From Leucocoprinus leucothites (lineage: Eukaryota > Basidiomycota > Agaricomycetes > Agaricales > Agaricaceae), in contig JAACJO010000046.1 of assembly GCA_013368445.1 (NCBI GenBank), positions 62,001-126,000 of the forward strand: DNA of 64,000 nt. Direction: 5' to 3'. The notes under the pieces were generated by a model that was not told the DNA's origin, made no database searches, and saw only the letters and a list, made by a program, of their open reading frames with translations. The position numbers were made by a program, and so were the translations under genes. This document shows, in pieces, positions 22,641 to 33,635 of the stretch. Positions within the stretch are counted from its first letter, which is position 1, and the number at the start of each line of letters is the position of its first letter.

Positions 22641-25037
22641 CTTGTCTTCAAGGCGACGGTATAAAGCGCTCGCTCGCCTTTAACACCAACTGACAGCAAG
22701 AGTTCCACTTTCACCAACACAAGAGGTTCCATACATCCACATTTTCTTTGCGATTATACTATATTCCTCCGCGCCAGATTCCCCTTCCTCAGGCTCCGAA
22801 CAAAAACTCGCTTACTAGCTGATCAGTAATGCATGGATCTTGGAAGCACGTAGGAACATGCTTCAAACTCGTATTTCTATCACGTTATTGCCGTTTTCCT
22901 GCTTCAAACGCGCGAATAGTACGATCGCTGAGGCAGTTTACGGTATGACGTGACTTGAAGAGAGAGCGCTTGAAAATTTGCATCCCAATATATGCTACTA
23001 TGCTAGGGAAGCCTGAATCCCGCATTCCGGTCAATAGTATTCGTGGCTGATCTTGAAAGTGGCGGGATAAATGTCGCCATATCTCGATATATTTGGTCTG
23101 AAGCGCGTCATTCCAATCAGGATTGTTATTCAACCAAGGCCATGGAGATCACTACGGCCACGCGGACACTAGAATTGCGTTCATGTAAGCGGTGGCAGTT
23201 CATGCAGCTCCTTTTTGCTCAAATGAACACTGATTGTCAGCTTTCATTACGTTTCTGTAATGTCATAAAAATAGGTCCATGCCGCTTACCCTTGCATTGA
23301 CTCTCAACCTTATGGTTATTGATATATTTGACTCCTGGACCCTACATGTGAGCTTCTTTGACTGCTTGTGGGATCTCAAGGCGCATGTGCCGGACAATAA
23401 AGAGTTCAGACCTTCAATACCCTTCGCCCAAGAATCGCGTGGGACGAAACTTTGAGTCCGAGCGCTCGACCCTAGCGTGCAACTTCCCTTCTCTCTTCGT
23501 GTGTGTTCGAGCTCTGGTAGCAACTTCACCTCTAGTATCAGTGAGAGCCTGATTATGACTCATGTTGAACGGGAGCATATCCGGAGGTGAGAACTTGGCG
23601 ATTGGCACTGTGTTTTGGCGGAACCCAAGAATGGCGAAGTTCTTCGATCCTACTAGGTCACATCCAGCCACGTCAACAGGGATATTCCACGAGTGCGTCT
23701 CCCTCTGGTTAACATTGCACATTCAGCCGCGTTTTATATCTTGTACATTTCAGCTAAGATACCGGGCGTAAGACTTACCTCGCTGGGAGCTGGGTGCCAA
23801 TGGTCATATCCAGCTCGCCGATACCCCCAAATGTACTTCAAAAAACGATTCTAGTCTTTATCTTTCACATCTTGCTCTGTATTTACATTATTACTTCCTA
23901 GTCTTATCAGGCCCTGACGTCCCTCGCAGATAATTTCCCGCATTCCCCCCCACCTTTGCTTCACTATCTATCCACCAGTGACCTCGGACATCGCAGACTT
24001 GGAGTTGGGTGCTTGACTAATGAGCGGAATAAAGGTCGTTCGTCATACCTTTGTGAGTTCAAAATATTGCTTTCAAGGGTCTTACCAATTACCGACGGTT
24101 TCTAGGCTGTCCTGTTGCCTTCGGCTTAGCTGCTTACTCGATAAACTTTCTCGTCTGGATACCAGAAGCATAGAGACACATTCTGACTATACCCAACTAA
24201 CGGTTCCAGCCCACCCATCGCAATTTTTTGTTATGTTTTATCCCGATCACGACCAATATACGAACTTAAGTGCCGCTAAGACCTCTGCCGTTCCCTGTAA
24301 GCTTTGTAACGCCGAGTCCGTAAGTTTCCAAGCGCCTTGGCCTATGCAGGTGTCAGGTTCGCTCAATTTCGGCCGTGATGGACTCAGTGAATCGCTATGG
24401 CTAAACCTGTGGCCCTCGGCCGTAGAGCAGGAAATACCTTGGTAGCAATGCGTGCGAGATATCTTCCAAGCTACAGGCGCTTTCTGCTGGCTTTGAGGCT
24501 CCCGGCCAAGCTAAATTCGACATGTGCGGCCCAGGTTTGATGCTGGTTGATGTGGTTGTACCTCCGGTATCTCAAACAATGAAATTCTTATCAGCAGTCA
24601 TATGCAGATCACCTTAATCAATTATGTCTAGCTTCCTGCTGTACATAACCCTGGACTACCCTGATGTCTGGTCTCACTCCAATGTCAAGAACTCTGGGAA
24701 AAAATCCAAATATAAATATTTCAATGATTGATCATTGAAACCAGTTACATAACTGTCTTGGCTCTTGCAACAGATTCGATCACTCAGGGCTGAGAACCTG
24801 AGCGATCATTTGCATCTCTTCCACTGACGACCACGTTTACCCAGTGAGGCTTCAAGTTCTCCGGCCTTTGGATCATTTGTGGTTGCTCTGCGTAAGTGGT
24901 CATATTTCTTGCGGAGCCCATGTTTTGATCTCTATTAGGCTGCATTTAAGTCAGTCGCCATCTGGGCGGCGTGGCAGAAGCTGTAGAGCTTTCAGACTCC
25001 ACAGTCGCTAGCGCCTGGCTGGGGTGCCCAGGCTTAC
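22641..25037. other. No supported gene
   Basis: Anonymous frames occur on both strands around 23043-23771 and at 24020-24445 (plus, 141 codons). None shows a domain, consistent splice sites or a paralog. Part of 24840-25037 may belong to the 5' region of the membrane-protein gene that follows. Confidence 0.35.
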
Positions 25038-26385
25038 ATGGTCGCAGCCATCATTGGTTCACCATGTACGATGCTCACTTTTCCGTTCGAACTTGACTTC
25101 TGAGCTACTTGCCCGGATCATACTGTTTCTAGTGGCCTGCTGGGTCTGTCTGTTTGCAGAACTGGTCTGGTGTATTGCAGACGAGTATAACTATATTTGG
25201 AGGTGAGAACACAATCCCTGTCCGTGAGGAGCGCCGCAATATCTCACGTATTTCAGGAAACCAGTCACTCCGATTAAGGTGATCTATATCATCCTCAAGT
25301 ATTTTCCCTTAGCATCTCAGTTGTATGTACTTTACCTGCATTCACCCGCAACCCTTTACAAATTAGAAACACTCCAGAGCAACTACCGTCATTCTGTTGA
25401 GGGGTTTAGATCCTCCTTTTCCTCTAATGTTCTGCCAGAACTTTATAAGATTCCAACAAGTATCGGCTTCGGTTATGCATGTGACCTACGAAATATTGTT
25501 TCTTTTACGAGGTACCGCCAATATTTTGCTTATTTGCTGGGATACCAAGCCCTGACCTCTGAGCTCATAGTATATGCCTTGTATCAATACAATCTCAAGA
25601 TCGGGCTCCTTTGCTTGGGAATCATAGCACTACAAGTATCTCTGGCAGTGCTTATCGCTATTGTTTTCCCGTCAAGGGCAGTATTCGACGGGAACTGTGC
25701 CACACGCCCTATTATGGCTACGTTTGTTCTAGTGTGAGTCGCAATATTATCCATTATTTAATGTTGTCATTTACACCTCGTTGTATCGCCATTTGTTAGG
25801 ATATTTGGTTCAGTCTCCCAAGGCATCATTTGGACTCTTACCTGGCACAAGAAAAGGCAGCTTGCTCAAGAGCATAGGATACGACGTCCGAATCCGGCTC
25901 TACATGTCGTATACCGTGATGGCGCTATTGGTTTTGTATTTATAATAAGTTGGTATATCCCACCGATGCTTTTGGGAAGATTGGTACTAATCAATAATCC
26001 TTCAGTGTGTCTTGGGTTCTTTATCCCTTACGCATCAGCTATTCACATCGATATACATGGATATACGTTGGTCATGACCTAGAGATATTTCTAATTTTCT
26101 ACTGATAGAGCGTTGCAGGTGGTCTCAAGCCCTATTATCAGTAATTGTTTGTCGTCAATGTATCCTGAATTTATTCATCTGCTAACGTTCTGGTACCAGG
26201 GCTGTCGAACCACTTTGAACATGCTAGGCCTCGGCAATGAGTCAACAATACCCGGTAATCAACAAGGTGGACTTTTCAGTACAATTATAGATACCATGCC
26301 ACCCGGACAGGCTCGGTCGGATTCTGAGCACACCAAGATTACCACACGCCAGGATGCCCCCTCTCACCCTCACGCCAGTCAATGA
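25038..26385 (+). CDS. DUF6533-type multi-pass membrane protein
   Basis: The N-terminal domain reads ACWVCLFAELVWCIADEYNYIWR (25133-25202), then, after an intron, KPVTPIKVIYIILKYFPLAS (25257-25322): the DUF6533 pattern of a helix, an acidic residue before the 'IW' motif and an aromatic second helix. Further exons give a SELIVYALYQYNLKIG segment, matching the usual LRVYALYNRN region, several helices, and VVYRDGAIGFVFI, the C-terminal 'YRDG' signature. The last exon (26200-26385) starts GCRTTLNMLGLG and ends in a hydrophilic tail. The start is uncertain; ATG 25038 with an intron to 25133 gives a continuous frame. These are plasma-membrane-type seven-helix-like proteins of unknown ligand. It stands alone between family genes D and E. 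Confidence 0.65.
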
Positions 26386-27519
26386 TGTACTGCACCACAT
26401 CTACTGCAGGCCACCTACTATTCCCCGAGTACAAGACTGAACCTAGGGTGAAGCCCTGGCGGCATCGTTATTCGCCGGGATCAGGGGTGTTTCCCAAGTG
26501 CCAAATGCCGACGATGCTTATCTATGGACGAAACGAGCATGTCCGTCAACGCAACGCTCACCATTTTCACTTGACTGATAGAGTTCAACTGTCCACGCAC
26601 GACTCTGAATGACTGGGCAAGTTAAATTTCACCCCACCCTGTTACACATGAATACGTCACATGGAGGTTATGTGAGACAGGCTGTCTAGGCGGTCATTTG
26701 TCTGTTTGGAGGGAATCGTATTTTTGGATGAGTATGTAGTAGCTACCTGACATTCAATATTCAATAACAAGACTTGTATGTACGCGACCAAACACAAAGC
26801 GAAAGTTGTTCACAGACATGTACGGTCACAATCAAGTCCGCGGAGAGATAATCACGAAATCACGAAACCTACACCTCACCGTCGAAGCCGTTGCTGATAA
26901 CACTCCAACAGTAGTCTAAAAAACCGTGACCCTCCTAGGACTGACTCCAAGTTCTCCGATTATCATATTGGAGTACCCCAGCAAGTTGAACAGAACAACC
27001 CCCTTCAGTGAATTGTTCTATTTACCAGGTGAAACCGCGGGAAGGAAGGGAAGGTCGGCAGAGTCAATTTGAGAGAACGGGAAGACTCGTATGGCTTGTT
27101 GTTAAAAAAAGCTTGGCCTGTTTACAAAGTACTTGATAGCCACTTTGTCAGGAGCGACGAAAATTTAACGGATGAACCAGAGCCTCCCTGATACAGTACT
27201 AAGGCAAACAGGGGGAAAAAATCTTAGGGACTATATCACTAGATGGAGGCGCCTCGATTATGCCTCTGCTGAGTCCCTCGATCCGTTGTGGTATGAAGTG
27301 GTACAATAATGATCGTGGATTCAGAAGTTTGTTTGACTAAGGACCTGGGAGCTGAGTCCTGTGCGCTATCCGACGGAGGGACTTCAAATAATGTGGCCTT
27401 CACAGGTGTGGAAGAGCGAGACGTGTTTGTAATGCGATACATCCCCGTGAAAGAGAGCTGAAGCCAGTAACATGGTCAAAAAGGGTGGTGTGTAATGCGT
27501 ACGACGTCTAGCGGCATTC
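26386..27519. other. No gene seen
   Basis: Only frames shorter than about 80 codons, with no recognisable content. The stretch follows the membrane-protein gene and precedes the duplicated upstream block of gene E. Confidence 0.4.
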
Positions 27520-28440
27520 CACGAGGCGCATGATCATCCCATGGTTGTACTCCTGAGGCACAACGCAATCGGCCCCGCCAACGTTGAGCAAGTCTGAACG
27601 AGGTCTGGATCCAAAAGTAATAAGGGTAAGTCGCTTGTTGTTTTACAAGAGGTACAAAGGGCTGTCATTGTGTTGTGCCTTGATGCTGAACGAATGGTAC
27701 CCCTCCGACGTGAATCAGTGATACTGGAATTCCGGTTCCTGGGAAACACCGTCTACGCGGAATTCCAAGCAGGCACAGGGGATGTGTGTATAGTTGAGCA
27801 AAACGCAATGGGCTTACGGCCTACTATACTCTACCCCCGATTGATGGTCCCCCCCGATTGACTCGTCACACCCGTTCTACTGCTTAAACATGACAAAGCG
27901 TGACAAATGGCCATTATCTATCTCACTCAATTCGCGGGTTTTGGACTTAAAATTTTGCAAGTATGCTCTGGAGCTGTCGTGGATGAAGTAACCTGGATTT
28001 TGTGTGAAATGACGAAGAGGAAGGGGAAAAGCGTCAATCAGGGGTCGAGTATAGTATGGCTCTTCAAAAATACCCAGGGTGATACAGCTTGGTGTCGATA
28101 TTTGACTGTGCCCACGACTCGCATTCTACTCGCTATGTCATACATTTACCGATGTGAATACAGTCGAGTATATGTCCTGGCAGACTCGGAGTCTTAGCTC
28201 GGGCCTCATGAACATCCGGTACCTTCATCCATTTGTTCTGTCACCATTGTGTCGAACACTTCCTCTAACCCTCCGACTCGTGAGTCACGATGGTCTTTCA
28301 AGCGCCGTCCACCCAGCACTCACGAATTCTGAAACTCGGTCCGCCGACGTCTTTTTGGGAGGCACAAGCTCAGCCATAGCAGAAAGTGTATAAAAGGCCT
28401 GCTAGCTTTGCATAATCTCTCATTCTCGTTTCCATCTCCA
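27520..28440 (+). repeat. Upstream duplication block of gene E (inverted copy near gene C)
   Basis: It matches the reverse complement of about 18000-18660 upstream of gene C, including a segment (27600-27770) not found near gene D. The part from about 28080 onwards is also shared with gene D (20530-20950). Gene E therefore shares the longest upstream homology with C and both-sided homology with D. Confidence 0.7.
28389..28395 (+). promoter_or_regulatory. TATA box of gene E
   Basis: TATAAAA in GTGTATAAAAGGCC, 99 nt before the ATG. The block CACAAGCTCAGCCATAGCAG just upstream is the same in gene D. Confidence 0.65.
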
Positions 28441-28487
28441 GCAGCTACATCTCTTTCTACAAGCCTACATATATCTCTATCACTGCT

Positions 28488-29116
28488 ATGTCCAGCGGCC
28501 CAGTCAGCATCCACTACAACATTGAGACTGCCATTAGGGATGATGCAGGTAAGACGGCCTGTTTTCCTGCGGTTGGCAGATAGCTGACTTTCTGTTACAG
28601 AGGTTTTGAGTGCGTCCTTCGATATTTCCAGGCCCGTTGAATTGTTTAACCAGATATTTGCTCTTAGGTTACCTCGCAGCATTCGAAGGGTTGGTCGAGC
28701 CAGTTAGCATTGAAAGCAAGAGTGCTGGAGCTCATACCGTCTACCGAATCAAGGAAATCAAGGGCAATGTCCAGTTGTACAAGTTTTCCATTGGCCCCAT
28801 CGAGGTGCGTCACGGCTGCTCCGACTGCTCCCCAATCGTGTGGTCCAGGCTGACTTGAGCGCTGCAGATCGCTATTACCTACGATTCCATGACCACAGGT
28901 CTCGTCGTTGAAGCATTTATCAACTTGCCGTTCCTCCCCACCATTTCTGTCGGGAAAGTGGGCGGCTCTTTGATGGATGGAGTCGGGATTAAGCTTGGAT
29001 ACAAGGGCATTCTGAGCGGAGAGATCAAGGTCGCGTACAGAGATGGACATGCTTACCTGGGCTACGAGTTTACTGTTGCTGGGGCTAGTTTCGATGGGGA
29101 GCTCCAGATTTTCTGA
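28488..29116 (+). CDS. Family member E: 151-aa protein of unknown function
   Basis: Exons are 28488-28548, 28601-28609, 28668-28804 and 28868-29116, with GT-AG introns of 52, 58 and 63 nt. It is the cleanest copy of the C/D/E subgroup: start MSSGPVSIHYNIETAIRDDA, micro-exon coding for the E-V-L step, exon 3 with EGLVEPVSIESKSAG and VQLYKFSIGPIE, exon 4 with TTGLVVEAFINLPFLPTISV and the ending GASFDGELQIF. It differs from D at few positions and keeps the frame that D has lost. There is no signal peptide, membrane helix or Cys pattern. The strands and Gly turns suggest a compact beta fold. Family not recognised. Confidence 0.85.
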
Positions 29117-30469
29117 TTGACAGGCTCCGAATCTCCTGCGTCTTCGTTTCTAGATAAATAGGTTGTCGTACAGTCTACCATAAACATATTCTGTGGTTTA
29201 GACTCGCCTAAACTCTGAGCTCGGTGTCAATCCAAGAATCTGTCTAAGCAGTGAGTTGAACACAAGAAACGGAGCAAACCCGTGCGCATATGGATGGTGA
29301 CGAGAGGAGCCACTATTATTTAATAAGCAGCAGTAGCTCTGAGCCAGCCTGACTCTGGCGACCTAAAGCTTGGCGTTGCAATGGAGAGAATGAGAAGACC
29401 GGAGATATGATCGCCTGTCCATAAGACGTGCGTGCGAAGGAGAGGATGCGAAGGGTTTCAGTGTCCTGCATAAGCACAGAGACAGAGATGGCATGTCCGA
29501 TCACCCAAGATCATCCAAGAGAATGTACGAGCAAATTACGAGTTACTTGCAGAACTTGAAAGAGCGAGTCGCGTACCGCCAATACTGGTGTTGAAAATCC
29601 CAATACTGATAACCTTGCGAATATAAGATTAGACAATCACGCAGTCATGCATGTAAACGATAACTTCTGTGTTCAGAGGAAGAGAATAGGGAGACATAAG
29701 GGCCTACAAAGTGGTGGTATAGTGGGATGGACGATCATGCTGGAGGAACAGGGCGTCCTTCTTATCCCACGGTCATACGAAGCCCGCTCGGTACGGCGGC
29801 GGAAGCACCACTAAGTACTGAGTACTGAGCGCTGAGCATCGGTTCAGTGCACTTGCATCCGGCCTGGGGATCCTGTAATCTGTTCTCTGCTGCTCAACTT
29901 CCCCCCTGCCGAAATAAAATTTCGTAGTAGAGCGCTAATCTGTGGGTAAACAATACTTCGCCTCCTATCACATGATCCTCAGCTACCTACTTCCTCTCAC
30001 CTTCGAGGAAATCTAGTACGCTGGTGTACCGTCAACCTCGGTTACCAATGGGAGTTTTGCTACACTTAACCAAAGGTACCTTGGAGTGTTTTATAATCAC
30101 CGTGCCTAGACTCCTTCCCACGCCCCGGGATGCTCAGGCTGCTCATATAAGTTTTCTCGGACCCGTAACTTACTGGTAAATAATTATTTTGTAAAAGCCG
30201 AAGGTTTTTTAAGCACCTGTTTCTAGCGCAATGTTACAAGCAAGTTATAATTTGTGCACGTGATCTGTCACGTTTAATTTCTGTTGTGATCAGTCGGATC
30301 AAAAGGCCGCATCCTCTGCGTCACTGCTGCTTCCGACTTTTCTGCCTCCAGAATCTCGGATTCTCACCCTGGCTAGACATAGCGCCTGGTGTTTTGTACG
30401 TCTGGCAGTGCCGTCATAGCTAATTACTAACTCACCCGAAATACTGTCCAGGTAGTCCGGAAATTTGCT
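29117..30469. other. Downstream part of the gene E duplication, no gene
   Basis: The interval carries the E-side match to sequence downstream of gene D (most visible at 29780-30010 against 22400-22640). Otherwise it has only short anonymous frames. The last 300 bases should contain the promoter of the ferredoxin gene; I see no clear TATA box there. Confidence 0.4.
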
Positions 30470-31427
30470 ATGGTCTTGACTCACCTCTCCTGCCCAACCC
30501 AAATCCTCAAAGTGTTGCCAAATTCCAGCCGACGGACAAATAACATTCTGCATAGAAATATATCCCAGATATCAATATCGAGGCGTCTGCGAAACCGTCC
30601 TGAAACGCTATCCTCTCGACCCCAACCGCGTTCTGCGTTAGATCTACCTTGGTATATCCGGCCTCAAGCACGGTCTTTACACGCGTCTCATGGTACGCTG
30701 ATCAATGTATTCAGAAAGTATTTCTCTCATGGAAACATCTTGTAGCCGTTCGACATGGTGGTATTCAAAGACCGGCACCAGGAACAGGGTGAGCACAACA
30801 ATGCAAACTCTGGAGGGCCAGATTAACTTAGCCTCGTAGGATCAAGGTTCATTTCAAAGATACTAAAGGAAACCTCCTCAAAACGGTCGAAGCTAATGAA
30901 GGAGATGACCTGCTGGGTATAGCACACGAGTATGATATTGACCTGGAGGGTATGTAAAATATGCGGTTCATCGGCTTCGTTCACCTCTGATAAACTGTCT
31001 CGTTCTCATCCCTCTTGTTCACGACGGGACATGATATGCTTCGGTGGAACATATTGTCTTACGCTATACACTCCTTCCTTTTCATCATCCGGTACCATAT
31101 TCGGGATCCTCAGGGGCATGCGAAGGATCTGTTGCTTGTTCAACGTGCCATGTAATTCTTCCCCCAGAGTATTACGATCTACTGCCCGAGCCAGATGACG
31201 ATGAAAACGACATGCTTGATATGGCGTTCGGTCTGACCGACACAAGTAGGCTAGGCTGTCAAGTGAGGTTGACAAAAGAGCTGGATGGCATTACAGCTAC
31301 TTTGCCTTCAGCAACAAGGAATATGTTTGTTGACGGTACGTTGTCGGTAATGATTAAGCGCCGTTCATTCCGCTAAACCTCGACGTGATACCCATTTTCT
31401 GCAGGAAAGAAGCCCACCAAGCACTAG
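30470..31427 (+). CDS. YAH1: Mitochondrial [2Fe-2S] ferredoxin (adrenodoxin/Yah1 type)
   Basis: Electron carrier of the mitochondrial matrix, needed for Fe-S cluster assembly and heme A synthesis. Five exons (30470-30692, 30746-30788, 30840-30949, 31114-31335, 31405-31427) give 206 residues. The first ~75 are Arg/Ser-rich and lack acidic residues except one or two, as in a matrix presequence. The mature part starts at the family signature RPAPGTGIKVHF. The cluster ligands are visible: [10 protein letters not shown] gives Cys-x5-Cys-x2-Cys, and the fourth Cys is in RLGCQV. The C-terminus [15 protein letters not shown] is typical. The acceptor of intron 2 must be the AG at 30838-30839; the AG a few bases earlier breaks the frame. 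The N-terminal ATG is the only in-frame one I see. Confidence 0.92.
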
Positions 31428-32123
31428 TACACAGAGCTAACCCATACGAATCCAGTGCTCGGCCTTTGAGTGCCTCTTCCATGCGCATATCTTCGAATTG
31501 GAGGCGACTGGTGCCCACCGTCTCTAAGCCGGAAGATCTAGGTTGGGGTGCACATCGGTTCTGTATGTCCATAGCGGACCGGTTCGGAATGGCGGGACCC
31601 TTTACTATGGCCAGTGTTTTTGTAATCGACCACCTTGTATGGTTGAATAGATGCATCATTGCGCTCGGTAGTCCCGACATTCACACTCCCAAGAAAGAGC
31701 ATATCATCGAACGTAGCGCTGCTTAGTCAGACAGGTTCCAGGAAAGTGGTAGCGCTGAGCGAAGGGTTCTGCATCCCACATCATAACTCTCCGATAGCCA
31801 GATTGGCAGCTCAAGTTTAGCTTGCCATGCTCCTTCGCTATTATCCAAAAGATACTTTACTTCAGACGTTCAACCTCTACAAAGTGCTATCATCCTAAGG
31901 CTGCCACAGTGCCAATTGCAATCCCCTGAATCCTTTCCATAGCGCGCATCTGGCTTGCTGATCTTATCAATCCAGGCCGTAAGTTCAAGTCGGTGCCTTT
32001 GTTCTAGCGTGTTTACCGCACCTTACTCATTTTGTCCTTCATTCTACTCCGTAATTCATAAACGCTGTGAGGTGGACGTTCTGGATTTCCCTTTCTCTCC
32101 TCCCACCAGTGCTCGGTCTACTC
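31428..32123. other. Intergenic, no gene
   Basis: The 3' flank of the ferredoxin gene and the 5' flank of the Ser-rich gene. Short frames only. The last ~150 bases are C/T-rich, typical of a fungal promoter or leader. Confidence 0.4.
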
Positions 32124-33635
32124 ATGTCTGTGACTGTGCCTCCTCGTTCATGGCCTACGGATGAACCACTCGAGTCAAACGTGAGTTTTAATTTCTGACA
32201 AAAATTAATATACCAACTCACTCACCAGGCCACGAGCCCGAAACAGTTGCCTCCCGCCAGTCGAGCTCCTTCGTCGGACAGCGTGAACGTTTCGCATGGG
32301 CAATCACTCGAAAGAAATTCTGTTTCCTATCCTGACCATCGCCCACTGCGCCCTTCAGAAGCAAGGAAGCCTCTTCGATCGTCTCCTCTGGCGGGTCCAG
32401 TCCTTCAGGTGGATGGTACGGCTTCCGAAGAGAAAGAAGCTGGAAAATTTAGGCCTTCAAGGATTACATCGACGCCTAACCTAGGGTCGCTCCTAGCACA
32501 CCCACGGCCATCAAAAACTGTCAGACCCAGGACTGCCGAAAGTGCCCAAGCCTTTCCCCCGTCCTCAATGAGCGGGATAACAACTCTTGACACAGCAAAA
32601 CGCTCCCCTCCGAGTGGCGTCCACCACGGAAACTCAGCGAAGCTGGCGAGTGGAGGTTCGAGAAGACCGACTTCTTCGGTTCATTCAACATTCAGCCCCT
32701 TCGCTTCGGCCCTAGCCTCTGATTCACTTCGAGGCGAACTTGGTCATGACAGATTCCACCAACCCTCATCCACCACTCGTCGACCGAATACTGCCCATGG
32801 GTATCCCACATCGCCTATGCCTCTTCCCGGGCCGAATCGATCTTCAGCGGGACATGCTCCATCAGCTCATTCCGGCGACTCAGGGAAGAACTCATGGTTC
32901 ATAGCCAATCCCTACGAGATCACACCAAAGTTCACCCGATTAGGGCTTTCATCTTCAAGTGTGGTCTTACCAACAACTGCAAAGGAGCACAAACGTTTGG
33001 CACACCGGAACTCTAATTCAAGCGTTAAGACGTCAACAACACGGATGGGGCGGACCGGGAGTATCATTTCTTCTCCCGACAATAGTCGTTCATCACCTTC
33101 CAAACAAGATGCTCTGAGCCTGCCGACTCCGAGCTTGACGAAGAGCAATAGCTCAAACTCACTTGCTGAAAGCTTGGGAACTCTGCAGCCACGAAGAAGT
33201 ACGACGATACCTATTTCCTCGACCCCCTCGAACATTGCGACTATTGCCGAAGGCGACGAATCTGATCTTCGATATGATTCCACTTCTAAGCCTAATGAAT
33301 ACACTCAGCCCGTTCCTACAACCACCACTTCCAAGATGAGACCTTTAAATCGGTTTAAACAGATGGCTCTTCGGTCCATCAAGTCATCCACGTCGTTAAC
33401 CAAGTCATCCTCGACTCCTGTTATTGGGAAATTAACGACCGACACCGGCCGGTCGCAGAGTGAAATAAGGCTTGGGTTTTTCACTTCTCGAGCGGGCTCT
33501 CCCACAACCTCCGACTCGACCGCAGATTCAAAGCCAGTAGGCATTCGAGAGCTTGCTTCACCCCCTGCCAAGACAAAATTCGGCACCAAGAAGTTCTGGA
33601 AATCATTGGTCATTTGGCATCGGAACCACTCATAG
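32124..33635 (+). CDS. Ser/Pro/Thr-rich low-complexity protein, unknown
   Basis: Two exons: 32124-32180 (MSVTVPPRSWPTDEPLESN) and 32229-33635, joined by a 48-nt intron, giving 487 residues. The ATG at 32124 is preferred because the long exon alone has no early ATG and the splice keeps the frame. The protein is dominated by Ser, Pro, Thr and Arg, with many short basic-Ser segments that resemble phosphorylation sites, and is probably mostly disordered. The last ~40 residues are the least biased part (TKFGTKKFWKSLVIWHRNHS) and may be a short conserved motif. There is no signal peptide, membrane helix or known domain. The unbroken 1.4 kb frame with uniform codon use makes it a real gene; the function is not known. 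Confidence 0.75.

Noticed and set aside
24020..24445. 141-codon plus frame starting MSGIKVVRHTF
   Set aside because: Mixed composition with no recognisable domain and no clear splice partners; not enough to call a gene.
32912..33304. 130-codon minus frame inside the Ser-rich gene
   Set aside because: Antisense shadow of a long, unbroken low-complexity coding exon.
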